This document shows, in pieces, positions 9,512 to 17,623 of a DNA stretch of 64,000 nucleotides. The stretch lies in the NCBI RefSeq assembly GCF_013378445.1, contig NZ_JABXYK010000018.1:22792-86791 (forward strand), given 5' to 3'. The DNA comes from Mycoplana rhizolycopersici (lineage in GTDB: Bacteria; Pseudomonadota; Alphaproteobacteria; Rhizobiales; Rhizobiaceae). Both the position numbers and the translations under genes were made by a program. Each line of letters begins with the position of its first letter. Position 1 is the first letter of the stretch. The notes beneath the pieces were generated by a model. The model had not been told where the DNA came from. It did no database searches and was given only the letters and a program-made list of their open reading frames with translations.

Positions 9512-10615
9512 ATGAGCGTGGGTATCGGCACATTCACAGACCTGGGGGAGGAGGATCGGGAAGAGCGAGACCGGAACGGGAAGGCAAGGTTCCTCGGGCT
9601 CGTGGCTCTTGTGCTGCTCGGCATTTCCGCACTGTTCCTCATCGCGTCGCAGACCTACGGCTATCTGGCGGCGATCGGCATCTGTGGCCTGATCTTCGCC
9701 ATGGCGGCAGCACTCGGCGGTGTCGTCGGCTTCTTGTTTTCAGTCCCGCGAATTCTTGCGAAAGATCCGCTGGCGCCGGTCTCCGAACTGGAGGACCAGC
9801 AACCGGGCGATGACGCGAGAGGCAGGCGGCGGCTCAGTCTGCTGCGCTCGAACTCGAATCTGGAGCGCATTTCGGAATGGCTGACGACGATGCTGGTCGG
9901 CGTCGGCCTGACCCAAATCGGCACTCTTGATGATCGCCTTTACAGCTTTTCCGAATACCTGAAGTTAAATACGGCGCATCTGGGGCCGTCGGGCCAGTCC
10001 ATACCGATCGTCGGCCCGTTCATTCTTCTTTTCGGCCTCGTCGCCGGCTTCATATTCTTCTACCTCTATACGCGGATCTACCTTTCGGCGCTGTTCCAGT
10101 ATGTCGAACGCGTGCTGGGCGATCACCTCAACGATCCAATCGAGGAGGGCGCGGATGAGGTCACAAGGGCGGCAGAGGAATTGAGCCCCGACAGTGAGAA
10201 CCCCTCTGTGAAGATGGTCTCGGGCGGCGCTGCACCCTCGGTCAACCAGACGCTCGATATCATTCGCTCCCTTCTCTACGTCGAGGACGGGTACCAGCGC
10301 GCGATCGACCTCGGAAACCGGATCAGCGGAAGCTCGGCGCGCAGCAATCCGGAATACTGGCTACTGATGGCTTGCGCATTCGGGCAGAAGCATCACGCTC
10401 TTCTCGAACGGCCGGACCTTGCCGGTGAACCGGCCGACAAGACGCAGCAGGCACTGATCGACATCAAGAACAGTGTGCTGACCTGCGTCCGCAACGCGGT
10501 GGCGCTCGACGGAAGGTACAAGCAGCGCCTGAAGAACCTGTCGCGGCCGAGCGCCTACGACAACGACCTGCGTGATTTTCACGACTATCAGCCGTTCCTC
10601 GACCTTGTCGGGTGA
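9512..10615 (+). CDS. Unrecognised membrane protein
   Basis: 367 residues; I do not recognise a characterised function. A charged N-terminus is followed by two close hydrophobic helices (about residues 28-48 and 50-76) ending GFLFSVPR. Then come a polar loop, an amphipathic stretch RSNSNLERISEWLTTMLVGVGL near 110-132, and a further strong helix near 168-190. Residues about 245-340 are soluble and helical, with spaced Leu and Tyr like a TPR-style bundle. From memory the NLERISEWLT...VGVGL stretch resembles a membrane module shared by many uncharacterised bacterial proteins. GGGAGG sits 5 bases before the ATG. It is monocistronic, facing the histidine kinase gene. Confidence 0.7.
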   Translation: MSVGIGTFTDLGEEDREERDRNGKARFLGLVALVLLGISALFLIASQTYGYLAAIGICGLIFAMAAALGGVVGFLFSVPRILAKDPLAPVSELEDQQPGDDARGRRRLSLLRSNSNLERISEWLTTMLVGVGLTQIGTLDDRLYSFSEYLKLNTAHLGPSGQSIPIVGPFILLFGLVAGFIFFYLYTRIYLSALFQYVERVLGDHLNDPIEEGADEVTRAAEELSPDSENPSVKMVSGGAAPSVNQTLDIIRSLLYVEDGYQRAIDLGNRISGSSARSNPEYWLLMACAFGQKHHALLERPDLAGEPADKTQQALIDIKNSVLTCVRNAVALDGRYKQRLKNLSRPSAYDNDLRDFHDYQPFLDLVG

Positions 10616-10637
10616 CCTGCACACAAAAGCGTGAAAA

Positions 10638-12173
10638 TCAGGCGAAGCTGCGCTTTTTCGGTGCGACCGTCCTGATCTCTTCCACCGGCAGGAGGCTCTG
10701 AAGGACCCGCTTTGCGGGAAGGATCGCGATCGCTTCGGTTCCTTCGCGCAGCTTCGATTTCAGGATGAATTCGCCGTTGTGCTTGGCGAGGATCGCCTGG
10801 ACGATCGGCAGGCCGAGGCCGGTGCCCTGCTCGGCGCTCTTGATCGCAATCGAGCCCTGGCCGAAGGCCGACAGAACGATCGGAATTTCCTCTTCGGGAA
10901 TGCCCGGGCCGTTGTCCCTGATCGAGATGTACTGACCACCGCCGGCGGTCCAGCCGACCTTGACGGTGACCTCGCCGCTCTGGGGCGTGAATTTCACGGC
11001 GTTGGAGAGGAGATTGAGCACCACCTGCCGCAACGCCTTCTCGTCCGCCCAGACGTCCGGCATGCCGCTTTCGAACTGCTGGCGGATGGAGATGTTCTTG
11101 GCGCGGGCGCGAAGCTGCACCATGCCGACGCAGTCCTCGCAGATCTCCACCAGTCGGATGGCTTCTTCCGTCAGGTCGTACTTGCCCGCCTCGATGCGCG
11201 AAAGGTCGAGGATCTCGTTGATCAGGTTGAGCAGATGCTTGCCCGACCGGTGGATGTCGGCGGTGTATTCCTTGTAGGTGGGGTTATTGAGCGGCCCCAT
11301 CACCTCCGTGCTCATGACTTCGGAAAAGCCGAGGATGGCGTTCAGCGGCGTGCGAAGCTCATGCGACATGGAGGCGAGGAAACGCGATTTCGCGAGATTG
11401 GCTTCCTCGGCCCGGCGGCGGGCTTCGTCGGACATCGATTTCGCTACTTCGAGCTCAGCGATCAAATCGTCCTTTTCAGACTGCGATGACAGCAACTGTA
11501 TGCTGGTGCGGCGGAGGCGATGGGTGATGAAGGTCAGGAAGATCAGGGCGGCCGAGAGGATGGCCGTCATCCCGAAAAGCACTCCGTCCGGCTTGCTGCT
11601 CGCGACCAGGAACATGACGATCACGGTCGGCATGAACGCATAGAGCGTGGCGTTCCGCAGCATCAAAGAGCCGATCGAGGTGACGCACAAGGCGACGAGC
11701 ACGGAAGTGCCCTTGTAGAAATCGAAGGTGCTTCCGCCGCAGCTGTTGCAATCCTGCAGGGCAAAAACCGCCCATCCCAGACCCATGAGGATCTGTGCTG
11801 CGAGGAACCACCTCTGCCAGCGCCGAACCTCTTCCGCCGAAAGGCCCTTCCTGTGGACGTGCCTTGCCAGCAACACGGTGATGGCGTGCAGGCTCAGTGC
11901 CAGAAGGCCCCAGGCGACGAAGACGGGATCGCGGGTCAGCCTGAGCCCTATGCCGGCGATGACCGTGATCAGCGCGGGAATGACGAGGGCGCTGTTCAGA
12001 ATGGAATTGATATAGAGAAGCAGCATCTCGCGTTCGAACACGGGAGATGTCCCCGTCGCGGTCTGCAGGCGCTCGCGGGTCGCGCGGACAGCTCGCGAGA
12101 CAGCCTTGTTTCGATGGCTGCGCGATCTGTCGACGATATTCTTGTCGGTCGTGGTGCTGACGCCGGGGCTCAT
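10638..12173 (-). CDS. Membrane histidine kinase of the PleC/DivJ/PdhS group, probably DivJ
   Basis: 511-residue sensor kinase. The N-terminal 220 residues hold about six membrane helices, followed by a coiled coil (about 225-262). The HisKA domain has SMSHELRTPLNAILGFSEVM with the phospho-accepting His near residue 270. The HATPase domain has the N box NLLSNAVKFT, DNGPGIPEEE and GTGLGLPI. The H-box context (EYTADIHRSGKHLL, LDLSRIEAGKYD) is that of the PleC/DivJ kinases acting on DivK/PleD in alphaproteobacterial cell-cycle control. A six-helix sensor without a large periplasmic domain fits DivJ; that identity is inferred. No response regulator is adjacent. Confidence 0.8.
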   Translation of the reverse strand: MSPGVSTTTDKNIVDRSRSHRNKAVSRAVRATRERLQTATGTSPVFEREMLLLYINSILNSALVIPALITVIAGIGLRLTRDPVFVAWGLLALSLHAITVLLARHVHRKGLSAEEVRRWQRWFLAAQILMGLGWAVFALQDCNSCGGSTFDFYKGTSVLVALCVTSIGSLMLRNATLYAFMPTVIVMFLVASSKPDGVLFGMTAILSAALIFLTFITHRLRRTSIQLLSSQSEKDDLIAELEVAKSMSDEARRRAEEANLAKSRFLASMSHELRTPLNAILGFSEVMSTEVMGPLNNPTYKEYTADIHRSGKHLLNLINEILDLSRIEAGKYDLTEEAIRLVEICEDCVGMVQLRARAKNISIRQQFESGMPDVWADEKALRQVVLNLLSNAVKFTPQSGEVTVKVGWTAGGGQYISIRDNGPGIPEEEIPIVLSAFGQGSIAIKSAEQGTGLGLPIVQAILAKHNGEFILKSKLREGTEAIAILPAKRVLQSLLPVEEIRTVAPKKRSFA

Positions 12174-12470
12174 GGTCTACGAAACGCTTGTGATCACTTG
12201 TGAAAGTCTATTGTGGAATTCTTAAGAAGATGCTGCCGTGCGTTAGGAATTTGCGAACCATTTCACCGCTAATCGCGGATGGTTGCCTCGATGCGGCACG
12301 GTTGTGCCGCCCAGATGCAGCGACGGCTAGCAACACATTGAATTTGCGCACGCCTTGCCGGTCGGTCACGATGACGGCAGGACAAAAGCGAAGGCCGGGC
12401 AGGAACGCCCGGCCGGTATGACGGAACGCGGCATGAATGCCGGTCGGGGCAGAACCCGAGGGTGCATACG
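12174..12470. other. 297-bp divergent intergenic region with two hairpins
   Basis: Between the histidine kinase and nuclease starts. It contains GCGGCAC/GTGCCGC near 12292-12309 and GGCCGGGC/GCCCGGCC at 12393-12414. The second, read on the minus strand, is followed by TTCGCTTTTG and would work as a weak minus-strand terminator; on the plus strand it is a leader hairpin about 57 bases before the nuclease start. No coding frame is convincing. Confidence 0.45.
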
Positions 12471-13058
12471 ATGTTTGGATATGGAACTGCGTCGAAGATC
12501 GGCAAATGGCGCGATGCGATGCTGACGGTTGCAATTCTGGCCCTGATGGCCCTGATTGCCGCGCGCGTGAACGACCAGCCGGTCGCGGAACTGCTCGGCG
12601 GTGCGGCGCGCGCAGCCGATGGCGATACGCTGACGCTCGGCGGACGGCGGATCCGCCTGTCCGGCATGGACGCCCCCGAATTGACGCAATCCTGCCGCAG
12701 GGGCGAGGAAGATTGGCTATGCGGGGCATCCGCCCGCTCGCACCTCGCCGAGATGCTGCGCCGCGGCGACATTGCCTGCAGCCTGATCGGTACGGACAAA
12801 TACAGCCGCACGCTCGCGCGTTGCCGTATCGGCGAGGAGGATGTCGGCGAGCGCATGGTCCGGGACGGGCTTGCCGTCTCCTATGGCGACTATGAGCATG
12901 CCGAGGCGTTGGCCCGGGCGGAAGGCAAGGGACTTTGGAGCAGCACGTTCGAAATGCCGCAGGATTGGCGCCGTCAGCACGGAAGGCCGCAGGAAGAGCC
13001 GCATGAGCCGGTCGCGGACTATCTCACCGCCGTGCTCAAGTTCCTCGGGATTCGGTAG
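12471..13058 (+). CDS. Membrane-anchored thermonuclease (SNase-like)
   Basis: 195-residue protein: one N-terminal membrane helix (about 17-35) followed by a staphylococcal nuclease-like domain. Visible SNase elements are ADGDTLTLGGRRIRLSGMDAPE near residues 50-70 and GTDKYSRTLARC near 107. It probably cleaves nucleic acid in the periplasm. Two cysteine pairs may form disulfides, consistent with export. ATG 12471 has GAGGG 8 bases upstream; GTG 12462 is in the same frame. The uracil-DNA-glycosylase-like gene follows 13 bp later, so the two may be co-transcribed. Confidence 0.82.
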   Translation: MFGYGTASKIGKWRDAMLTVAILALMALIAARVNDQPVAELLGGAARAADGDTLTLGGRRIRLSGMDAPELTQSCRRGEEDWLCGASARSHLAEMLRRGDIACSLIGTDKYSRTLARCRIGEEDVGERMVRDGLAVSYGDYEHAEALARAEGKGLWSSTFEMPQDWRRQHGRPQEEPHEPVADYLTAVLKFLGIR

Positions 13059-13071
13059 GGCGCGCGCGGCG

Positions 13072-13713
13072 ATGACCGATGCCGCCGTCGCGCCGGGCGT
13101 CGAGGAGCTAGGCGCAGCGATCGCCAGATGCCGGCTCTGTCGCGACGCGCCCAGGGGCGGCCCGCAGTTCCGCCTGCCGCACGAACCACGTCCGGTTGCG
13201 GTGATTTCCGGCAAGGCTCGGATACTGATCGCGGGGCAGGCGCCGGGATTGCGGGTTCATGAAACCGGCCTGCCGTTCAACGATGCGTCCGGTGACCGGT
13301 TGCGAGACTGGCTGCAGGTCGGCCGCCAGGAATTCTACGATGCGGACCGGTTTGCGATCGTTCCGATGGGGTTCTGCTTTCCCGGTTATGACGCCAAGGG
13401 CAGCGATCTGCCGCCGCGGCGCGAATGCGCGCCGCATTGGCGCGAGCGGGTAATGGCGGCGATGCCGCAGGTCGAGCTTGTGCTGGCAATCGGCCAGTAT
13501 GCGCAGGCGTGGCATCTAGGCCCTGCGCGGGGAAGGACGATGACCGAGACGGTCATGGACTGGCGACGCCATCTGGGGCGCAACGAGCAGCCGGCGATCC
13601 TGCCGCTGCCGCATCCGAGCTGGCGCAACACGGCCTGGCTCAAGCGCAATTCCTGGTTCGCCGAGGAATTGCTTCCCGAACTGCAAAAGCGTGTGAAAAC
13701 ACTTGCAGGCTGA
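13072..13713 (+). CDS. Uracil-DNA glycosylase superfamily protein
   Basis: 213 residues with the UDG fold. It has an N-terminal CRLC motif, the catalytic-loop-like GQAPGLRVHETGLPFND near residue 57, a mid-region PMGFCFPG, and the C-terminal LPLPHPSWRN that matches the HPSxRN loop of the superfamily. It may excise uracil or another damaged base; only the CRLC pair of the cysteines of family 4 enzymes is plain, so an Fe-S cluster is doubtful. The frame extends upstream into the nuclease gene, but family similarity starts at ATG 13072, which lacks a strong binding site. It sits 13 bp after the nuclease. Confidence 0.78.
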   Translation: MTDAAVAPGVEELGAAIARCRLCRDAPRGGPQFRLPHEPRPVAVISGKARILIAGQAPGLRVHETGLPFNDASGDRLRDWLQVGRQEFYDADRFAIVPMGFCFPGYDAKGSDLPPRRECAPHWRERVMAAMPQVELVLAIGQYAQAWHLGPARGRTMTETVMDWRRHLGRNEQPAILPLPHPSWRNTAWLKRNSWFAEELLPELQKRVKTLAG

Positions 13714-13782
13714 AATCTTGTTCTTTCTTTTGCCACGAGAGTGGTTCAAATAGAAAATTCGTTTCAAAGAGGAATGCAATTC

Positions 13783-14271
13783 ATGGACCGTCTCGACCGC
13801 AAGATCTTGCGCCTGCTGCAGGAGGATTCCACGCTGGCGGTGGCCGATCTTGCCAAGAAGGTCGGATTGTCCACCACACCCTGCTGGCGGCGTATCCAGA
13901 AGATGGAAGAGGATGGCGTCATCCGTCGCCGGGTCGCGCTGCTCGACCCCGTCAAGGTCAACACCAAGGTGACGGTATTCGTTTCCATCCGTACGAGCTC
14001 GCATTCGACGGAGTGGCTTAAGCGCTTCTCCGAAGTGGTGGTGGAGTTTCCCGAGGTGGTCGAATTCTACCGCATGAGCGGCGACGTCGATTATCTCCTG
14101 CGCGTGGTCGTTCCGGACATCGCCGCCTATGACGCGTTCTACAAGCGTCTCATCGCGCGCATCGAGATCCGCGACGTTTCGTCGAGCTTCGCGATGGAGC
14201 AGATCAAGTACACGACCGAACTGCCGCTCGACTACATGGCGGTCGACAATCAGAAATCCGCTGAAGACTGA
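13783..14271 (+). CDS. Lrp/AsnC family transcriptional regulator
   Basis: 162 residues. An N-terminal winged helix-turn-helix (MDRLDRKILRLLQ, then VGLSTTPCWRRIQKMEEDG) is followed by an RAM/AsnC-type effector-binding domain with the GDVDYLLRVVVPD motif near residue 105. ATG 13783 is 9 bases from AGAGGA; the closer in-frame ATG at 13774 abuts it. Relatives bind amino acids and act as octamers. It stands alone upstream of the CDF transporter, 71 bp away; whether it regulates that gene is unknown. Confidence 0.9.
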   Translation: MDRLDRKILRLLQEDSTLAVADLAKKVGLSTTPCWRRIQKMEEDGVIRRRVALLDPVKVNTKVTVFVSIRTSSHSTEWLKRFSEVVVEFPEVVEFYRMSGDVDYLLRVVVPDIAAYDAFYKRLIARIEIRDVSSSFAMEQIKYTTELPLDYMAVDNQKSAED

Positions 14272-14342
14272 GACAATGCGCTTTTGAGGCGTGGCTGCGG
14301 CGGTACGCCGCCGCCGAACTGCGGCGTGACGACGGAGGGACG

Positions 14343-15266
14343 ATGCGAACGGAGCAGGGCGTGCTGCGCATGTCGATCGCGGCGACCGTCGCGGTCGCAG
14401 CCTTCGGTATCGTTTTCGGTCTGTTGTCCGGCTCTTTTTCCATCGTCTTTGATGGCATCTATGCGCTTGCCGACGCCGGCATGACCGTGCTGGCCCTGTG
14501 GGTGTCGGTGCTCATCGTCCGGTCTGTTCAGGGTGCTCCGAAGGGGCGGTTCGCGCGCCGCTTCACGATGGGCTTCTGGCACCTTGAGCCGATGGTGCTC
14601 GGCCTGAACGGCGTGCTTCTGATCGCCGTTTCCATCTATGCCTTCATCAATGCGATCGCGAGCATACTGAACGGTGGGCGCGAACTGGAGTTCGGGCTGG
14701 CGATCGTCTATGCGTGCGTGACGCTGGTCGCCTGCTTCGGCATGGCCGTCTATGGCTGGCGGGCGAACCGCAGCCTGCGTTCCGATTTCGTCGCCCTCGA
14801 CGTGAAGGCTTGGCTGATGTCGGGCAGCATCACCGTGGCGCTGCTCATCGCGTTCCTGATCGGCTACGCGGTGCAGGGGACGGCGCATGACTGGATCGCG
14901 CCGTACGTGGATCCCGCCGTGCTGGCTCTGGTCTGCCTCGTGATCATACCCATGCCGGTCGGCACGGTGCGGCAGGCGATGGCGGACGTGCTCCTGCTGG
15001 CGCCGTCCGACCTGCAGGAGATGGTCGATCGTATTGGGGTGGAAACGGTGGCGAGGCACGGTTTCCTGTCCCATCGCTCCTATGTCGCGCGCGTGGGCCG
15101 TGCCCGTCAGATCGAACTCTACTTCATCGTCCCGCGCGGCATGGCGGCGAAGCGGATCGAGGACTGGGACGCGATCCGCGACGAGGTGGGCGAGGCGGTC
15201 GGCGGCGACATTGACAATCGCTGGCTGACCATCGCCTTTACCGCCGATCCGGAATGGGCGGAATAG
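14343..15266 (+). CDS. Cation diffusion facilitator family transporter
   Basis: 307-residue inner-membrane protein with about six helices. The metal-site region FDGIYALADAGMTV near residue 37 matches the CDF TM2 motif, where characterised zinc/iron exporters have HxxxD-type ligands; here Asp at both ends is visible. The last 90 or so residues form the cytosolic domain, shorter on His than is common. It probably exports a divalent metal by proton antiport; the metal is not predictable. GGAGGG lies 4 bases before the ATG. Confidence 0.82.
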   Translation: MRTEQGVLRMSIAATVAVAAFGIVFGLLSGSFSIVFDGIYALADAGMTVLALWVSVLIVRSVQGAPKGRFARRFTMGFWHLEPMVLGLNGVLLIAVSIYAFINAIASILNGGRELEFGLAIVYACVTLVACFGMAVYGWRANRSLRSDFVALDVKAWLMSGSITVALLIAFLIGYAVQGTAHDWIAPYVDPAVLALVCLVIIPMPVGTVRQAMADVLLLAPSDLQEMVDRIGVETVARHGFLSHRSYVARVGRARQIELYFIVPRGMAAKRIEDWDAIRDEVGEAVGGDIDNRWLTIAFTADPEWAE

Positions 15267-15348
15267 GCCGAGGACGCAAGCCTCATTGCCGTCGGCCCGG
15301 ATCGCGCGAAGGCGACCCGGAATCCGGGTGGACGTCAGCAGGTAGTGG

Positions 15349-16221
15349 CTACTTCCGTTCCAGTCGTGCGAGCAAGGATGAAGTGTCCCAGCGATTGCCG
15401 CCCATATCCTGCACGTCGCCATAGAACTGATCGACGACCGCTGTCACCGGCAGCTTGGCGCCGTTGCGCCGGGCTTCGGCCAGAACGATCCCGAGATCCT
15501 TGCGCATCCAGTCGACGGCGAAGCCGAAGTCGTAGCGTCCCTCGTTCATCGTCTTGTGACGGTTCTCCATCTGCCAGGAACCGGCGGCCCCCTTGGAGAT
15601 GACCTCCACCACCTTTTCGATGTCGAGACCGGCGCGCTTGCCGAAATGAATGCCTTCGGCCAGGCCCTGGACGAGGCCGGCAATGCAGATCTGGTTGATC
15701 ATCTTGGTCAGTTGCCCGGCGCCGGCGGCTCCCATCAGCCCGACCATGCGCGCATAAGCCTCGATGACCGGCCGGGCCTTCTCGAAATCCGCCTCGTCGC
15801 CGCCGCACATGACGGTGAGCGCGCCGTTCTCCGCGCCGGCCTGGCCGCCGGAAACCGGGGCGTCGATGAAGGCGCAGCCGCGTGCCTTGGCCGCCTCGTA
15901 GAGTTCGCGCGCCACTTCCGCCGAAGCGGTGGTGTTGTCGATCAGGATCGCGCCGGCCTTCATGCCCTGCAGGGCGCCGTCCTTGCCGGTCGTCACCTGC
16001 CTGAGATCGTCGTCATTGCCGACGCAGACGAAGACGAAGTCGGCGTCGCGGGCGGCCTCGGCCGGTGTGGGCGCTGCCGTGCCGCCATATTGCGTCGCCC
16101 ATTTCTCCGCCTTGGCGGATGTCCGGTTAAACACAGTGACCGTGTGTCCGCCCTTGACCTTGAGGTGGCCGGCCATGGGGTAGCCCATGACCCCAAGACC
16201 GATGAAAGCGACGTTTGCCAT
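15349..16221 (-). CDS. Beta-hydroxyacid dehydrogenase (3-hydroxyisobutyrate / tartronate semialdehyde reductase family)
   Basis: 290-residue NAD(P)-dependent oxidoreductase. N-terminal Rossmann motif FIGLGVMGYPMAGHL at residues 6-20, substrate loop DAPVSGGQAGAENG near 120-133, catalytic Lys in the GAGQLTKMINQ helix near 172, and KDLGIVLAEA near 243. The family includes 3-hydroxyisobutyrate dehydrogenase, GarR/GlxR and glyoxylate reductases; substrate cannot be assigned. Single gene, convergent with the CDF transporter. Confidence 0.88.
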   Translation of the reverse strand: MANVAFIGLGVMGYPMAGHLKVKGGHTVTVFNRTSAKAEKWATQYGGTAAPTPAEAARDADFVFVCVGNDDDLRQVTTGKDGALQGMKAGAILIDNTTASAEVARELYEAAKARGCAFIDAPVSGGQAGAENGALTVMCGGDEADFEKARPVIEAYARMVGLMGAAGAGQLTKMINQICIAGLVQGLAEGIHFGKRAGLDIEKVVEVISKGAAGSWQMENRHKTMNEGRYDFGFAVDWMRKDLGIVLAEARRNGAKLPVTAVVDQFYGDVQDMGGNRWDTSSLLARLERK

Positions 16222-16301
16222 GCTTGAGTTCTCCTCTGAACGTAGCCGAGGTGTACCGGATACGACGCGTCAGGAAAAGGGTGCGATGGACCTTCGCCGG
16301 A

Positions 16302-17588
16302 CTACGGACCCGTCCCGGCAATAAGGTTTTGCGGGAGCAGCAAATAGCCGGCGAGGCCTGCGCCGATGCTGGCGAGCGTGGCAAGGCCGAGCCGGACGGC
16401 AAAGGTTCCCCTGCCCTCGATTGATCCGGCAAGCGCCACTTTTGTCAACATGTTGACGCAGGCGGCGATCAGGATGGCGTCCAGTGCTGTGGCAGGCGCG
16501 AGGCCGCTGGCGGTCATTCTGGCCGTGGAAAGGGTGATCGCATCGACGTCCATCAGGCCCGAGACGGCGGCGACGACGTAAAACATCGCAGGCCCCGCAT
16601 AGTCGATGATCAGTTTGGACAGCCAGATGATCAGGCCGAGCAGCGCGCCGAACTGCAGGACGACGCGAAGCTCGAACGGGTTCTTCAGCTTCAGCGCCGG
16701 CGCTTGTGCATGGTTCGACGCGTGCCGGATCGACCAGAAGGCGGTCGCGAGCATGGCCAGCAGCGCCGGCATGAGCGAAACGGCGAGCGCGGCGGCAAGG
16801 TTCGGGGCAAGCAGTGCCGTGATGACGAGGACGCGGCCGAGGGAAAGGCTCCCGGCGATCATGGCGCCGGCAGCGAGTTGGCCCCCGTTCTCCGGGGTCT
16901 CCTTTGAGAAATTGGCGAAGGAGAGGGTCAGCGCGGTCGAGGAGACGAGACCGCCGGCAGCGCCCGCAAAGAGGATGCCGCGATGGGGTCCCGCCACGCG
17001 CACGGCGACATAGCCAGCATAGGAGAGGGCCGCGATCATGACCGTCATCAGCCACAGGCTGTGCGGGTTCAGCGCGTCCCACGGATCGACGGTTCGGTCG
17101 GGCAGAAGCGGCAGGGCGATCAGCGTCATGGCCAGAAGGACCAGCGCGGATCGCAACTCCAACCAGGTGAGCCGCCGCAGGAAGCCGTGCAGCCGTGTGC
17201 GGGCTGCCAGCATCGCCGCCGCCGCCACGCCGCCGGCGGCTGCGACTGCCTGGTCGCCTGTGACAGCGAGCGCGCCGAGCGCGAAGACGACGAGTGCCGC
17301 GACGTGGCCGGTGATGCTGTAGTCGCCGTCCTCGTTTGCTTCCCGCCACTTGAGGAGCGTGTAGATCGCGCCGACGAGGACAAGCAGCGATATTGCGAAC
17401 ATCGTTCCCATCGACGGCCGAAGATAGCCTGCAAGGCCGCCGAGCAGCCCGATCAGCGTAAACGTGCGTACGCCGGCGGTTCGCCCGCCGGAGCGGACCT
17501 CACGCTCCTGCCAACCCCGCTCGATACCGATGAGCAGCCCGATCGCGAGCGCCACCCCAAGGCGCTGAAAGGCTTCGACAGTGTCCAT
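16302..17588 (-). CDS. MgtC/SapB-like DUF4010 membrane protein
   Basis: 428-residue integral membrane protein with about ten or more hydrophobic helices. The N-terminal part is MgtC/SapB-like (LGVALAIGLLIGIERGWQER near residue 8, then RTFTLIGLLGGLAGYL), followed by a DUF4010-type C-terminal half. Function unknown; MgtC itself affects magnesium starvation survival through ATP synthase, which need not apply here. ATG 17588 matches the family start; the frame continues 70 codons upstream into the preceding gene. That gene ends 35 bp upstream on the same strand, suggesting an operon. Confidence 0.82.
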   Translation of the reverse strand: MDTVEAFQRLGVALAIGLLIGIERGWQEREVRSGGRTAGVRTFTLIGLLGGLAGYLRPSMGTMFAISLLVLVGAIYTLLKWREANEDGDYSITGHVAALVVFALGALAVTGDQAVAAAGGVAAAAMLAARTRLHGFLRRLTWLELRSALVLLAMTLIALPLLPDRTVDPWDALNPHSLWLMTVMIAALSYAGYVAVRVAGPHRGILFAGAAGGLVSSTALTLSFANFSKETPENGGQLAAGAMIAGSLSLGRVLVITALLAPNLAAALAVSLMPALLAMLATAFWSIRHASNHAQAPALKLKNPFELRVVLQFGALLGLIIWLSKLIIDYAGPAMFYVVAAVSGLMDVDAITLSTARMTASGLAPATALDAILIAACVNMLTKVALAGSIEGRGTFAVRLGLATLASIGAGLAGYLLLPQNLIAGTGP

Positions 17589-17623
17589 TTCGCCAGCATA
17601 TCCGCGACGGCAGCCGGAGCAAG

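Noticed and set aside
12841..13071. N-terminal extension of the uracil-glycosylase-like frame into the nuclease gene
   Set aside because: It overlaps the nuclease in another frame and is Ser/Arg-rich without similarity; the family match begins at the ATG at 13072.
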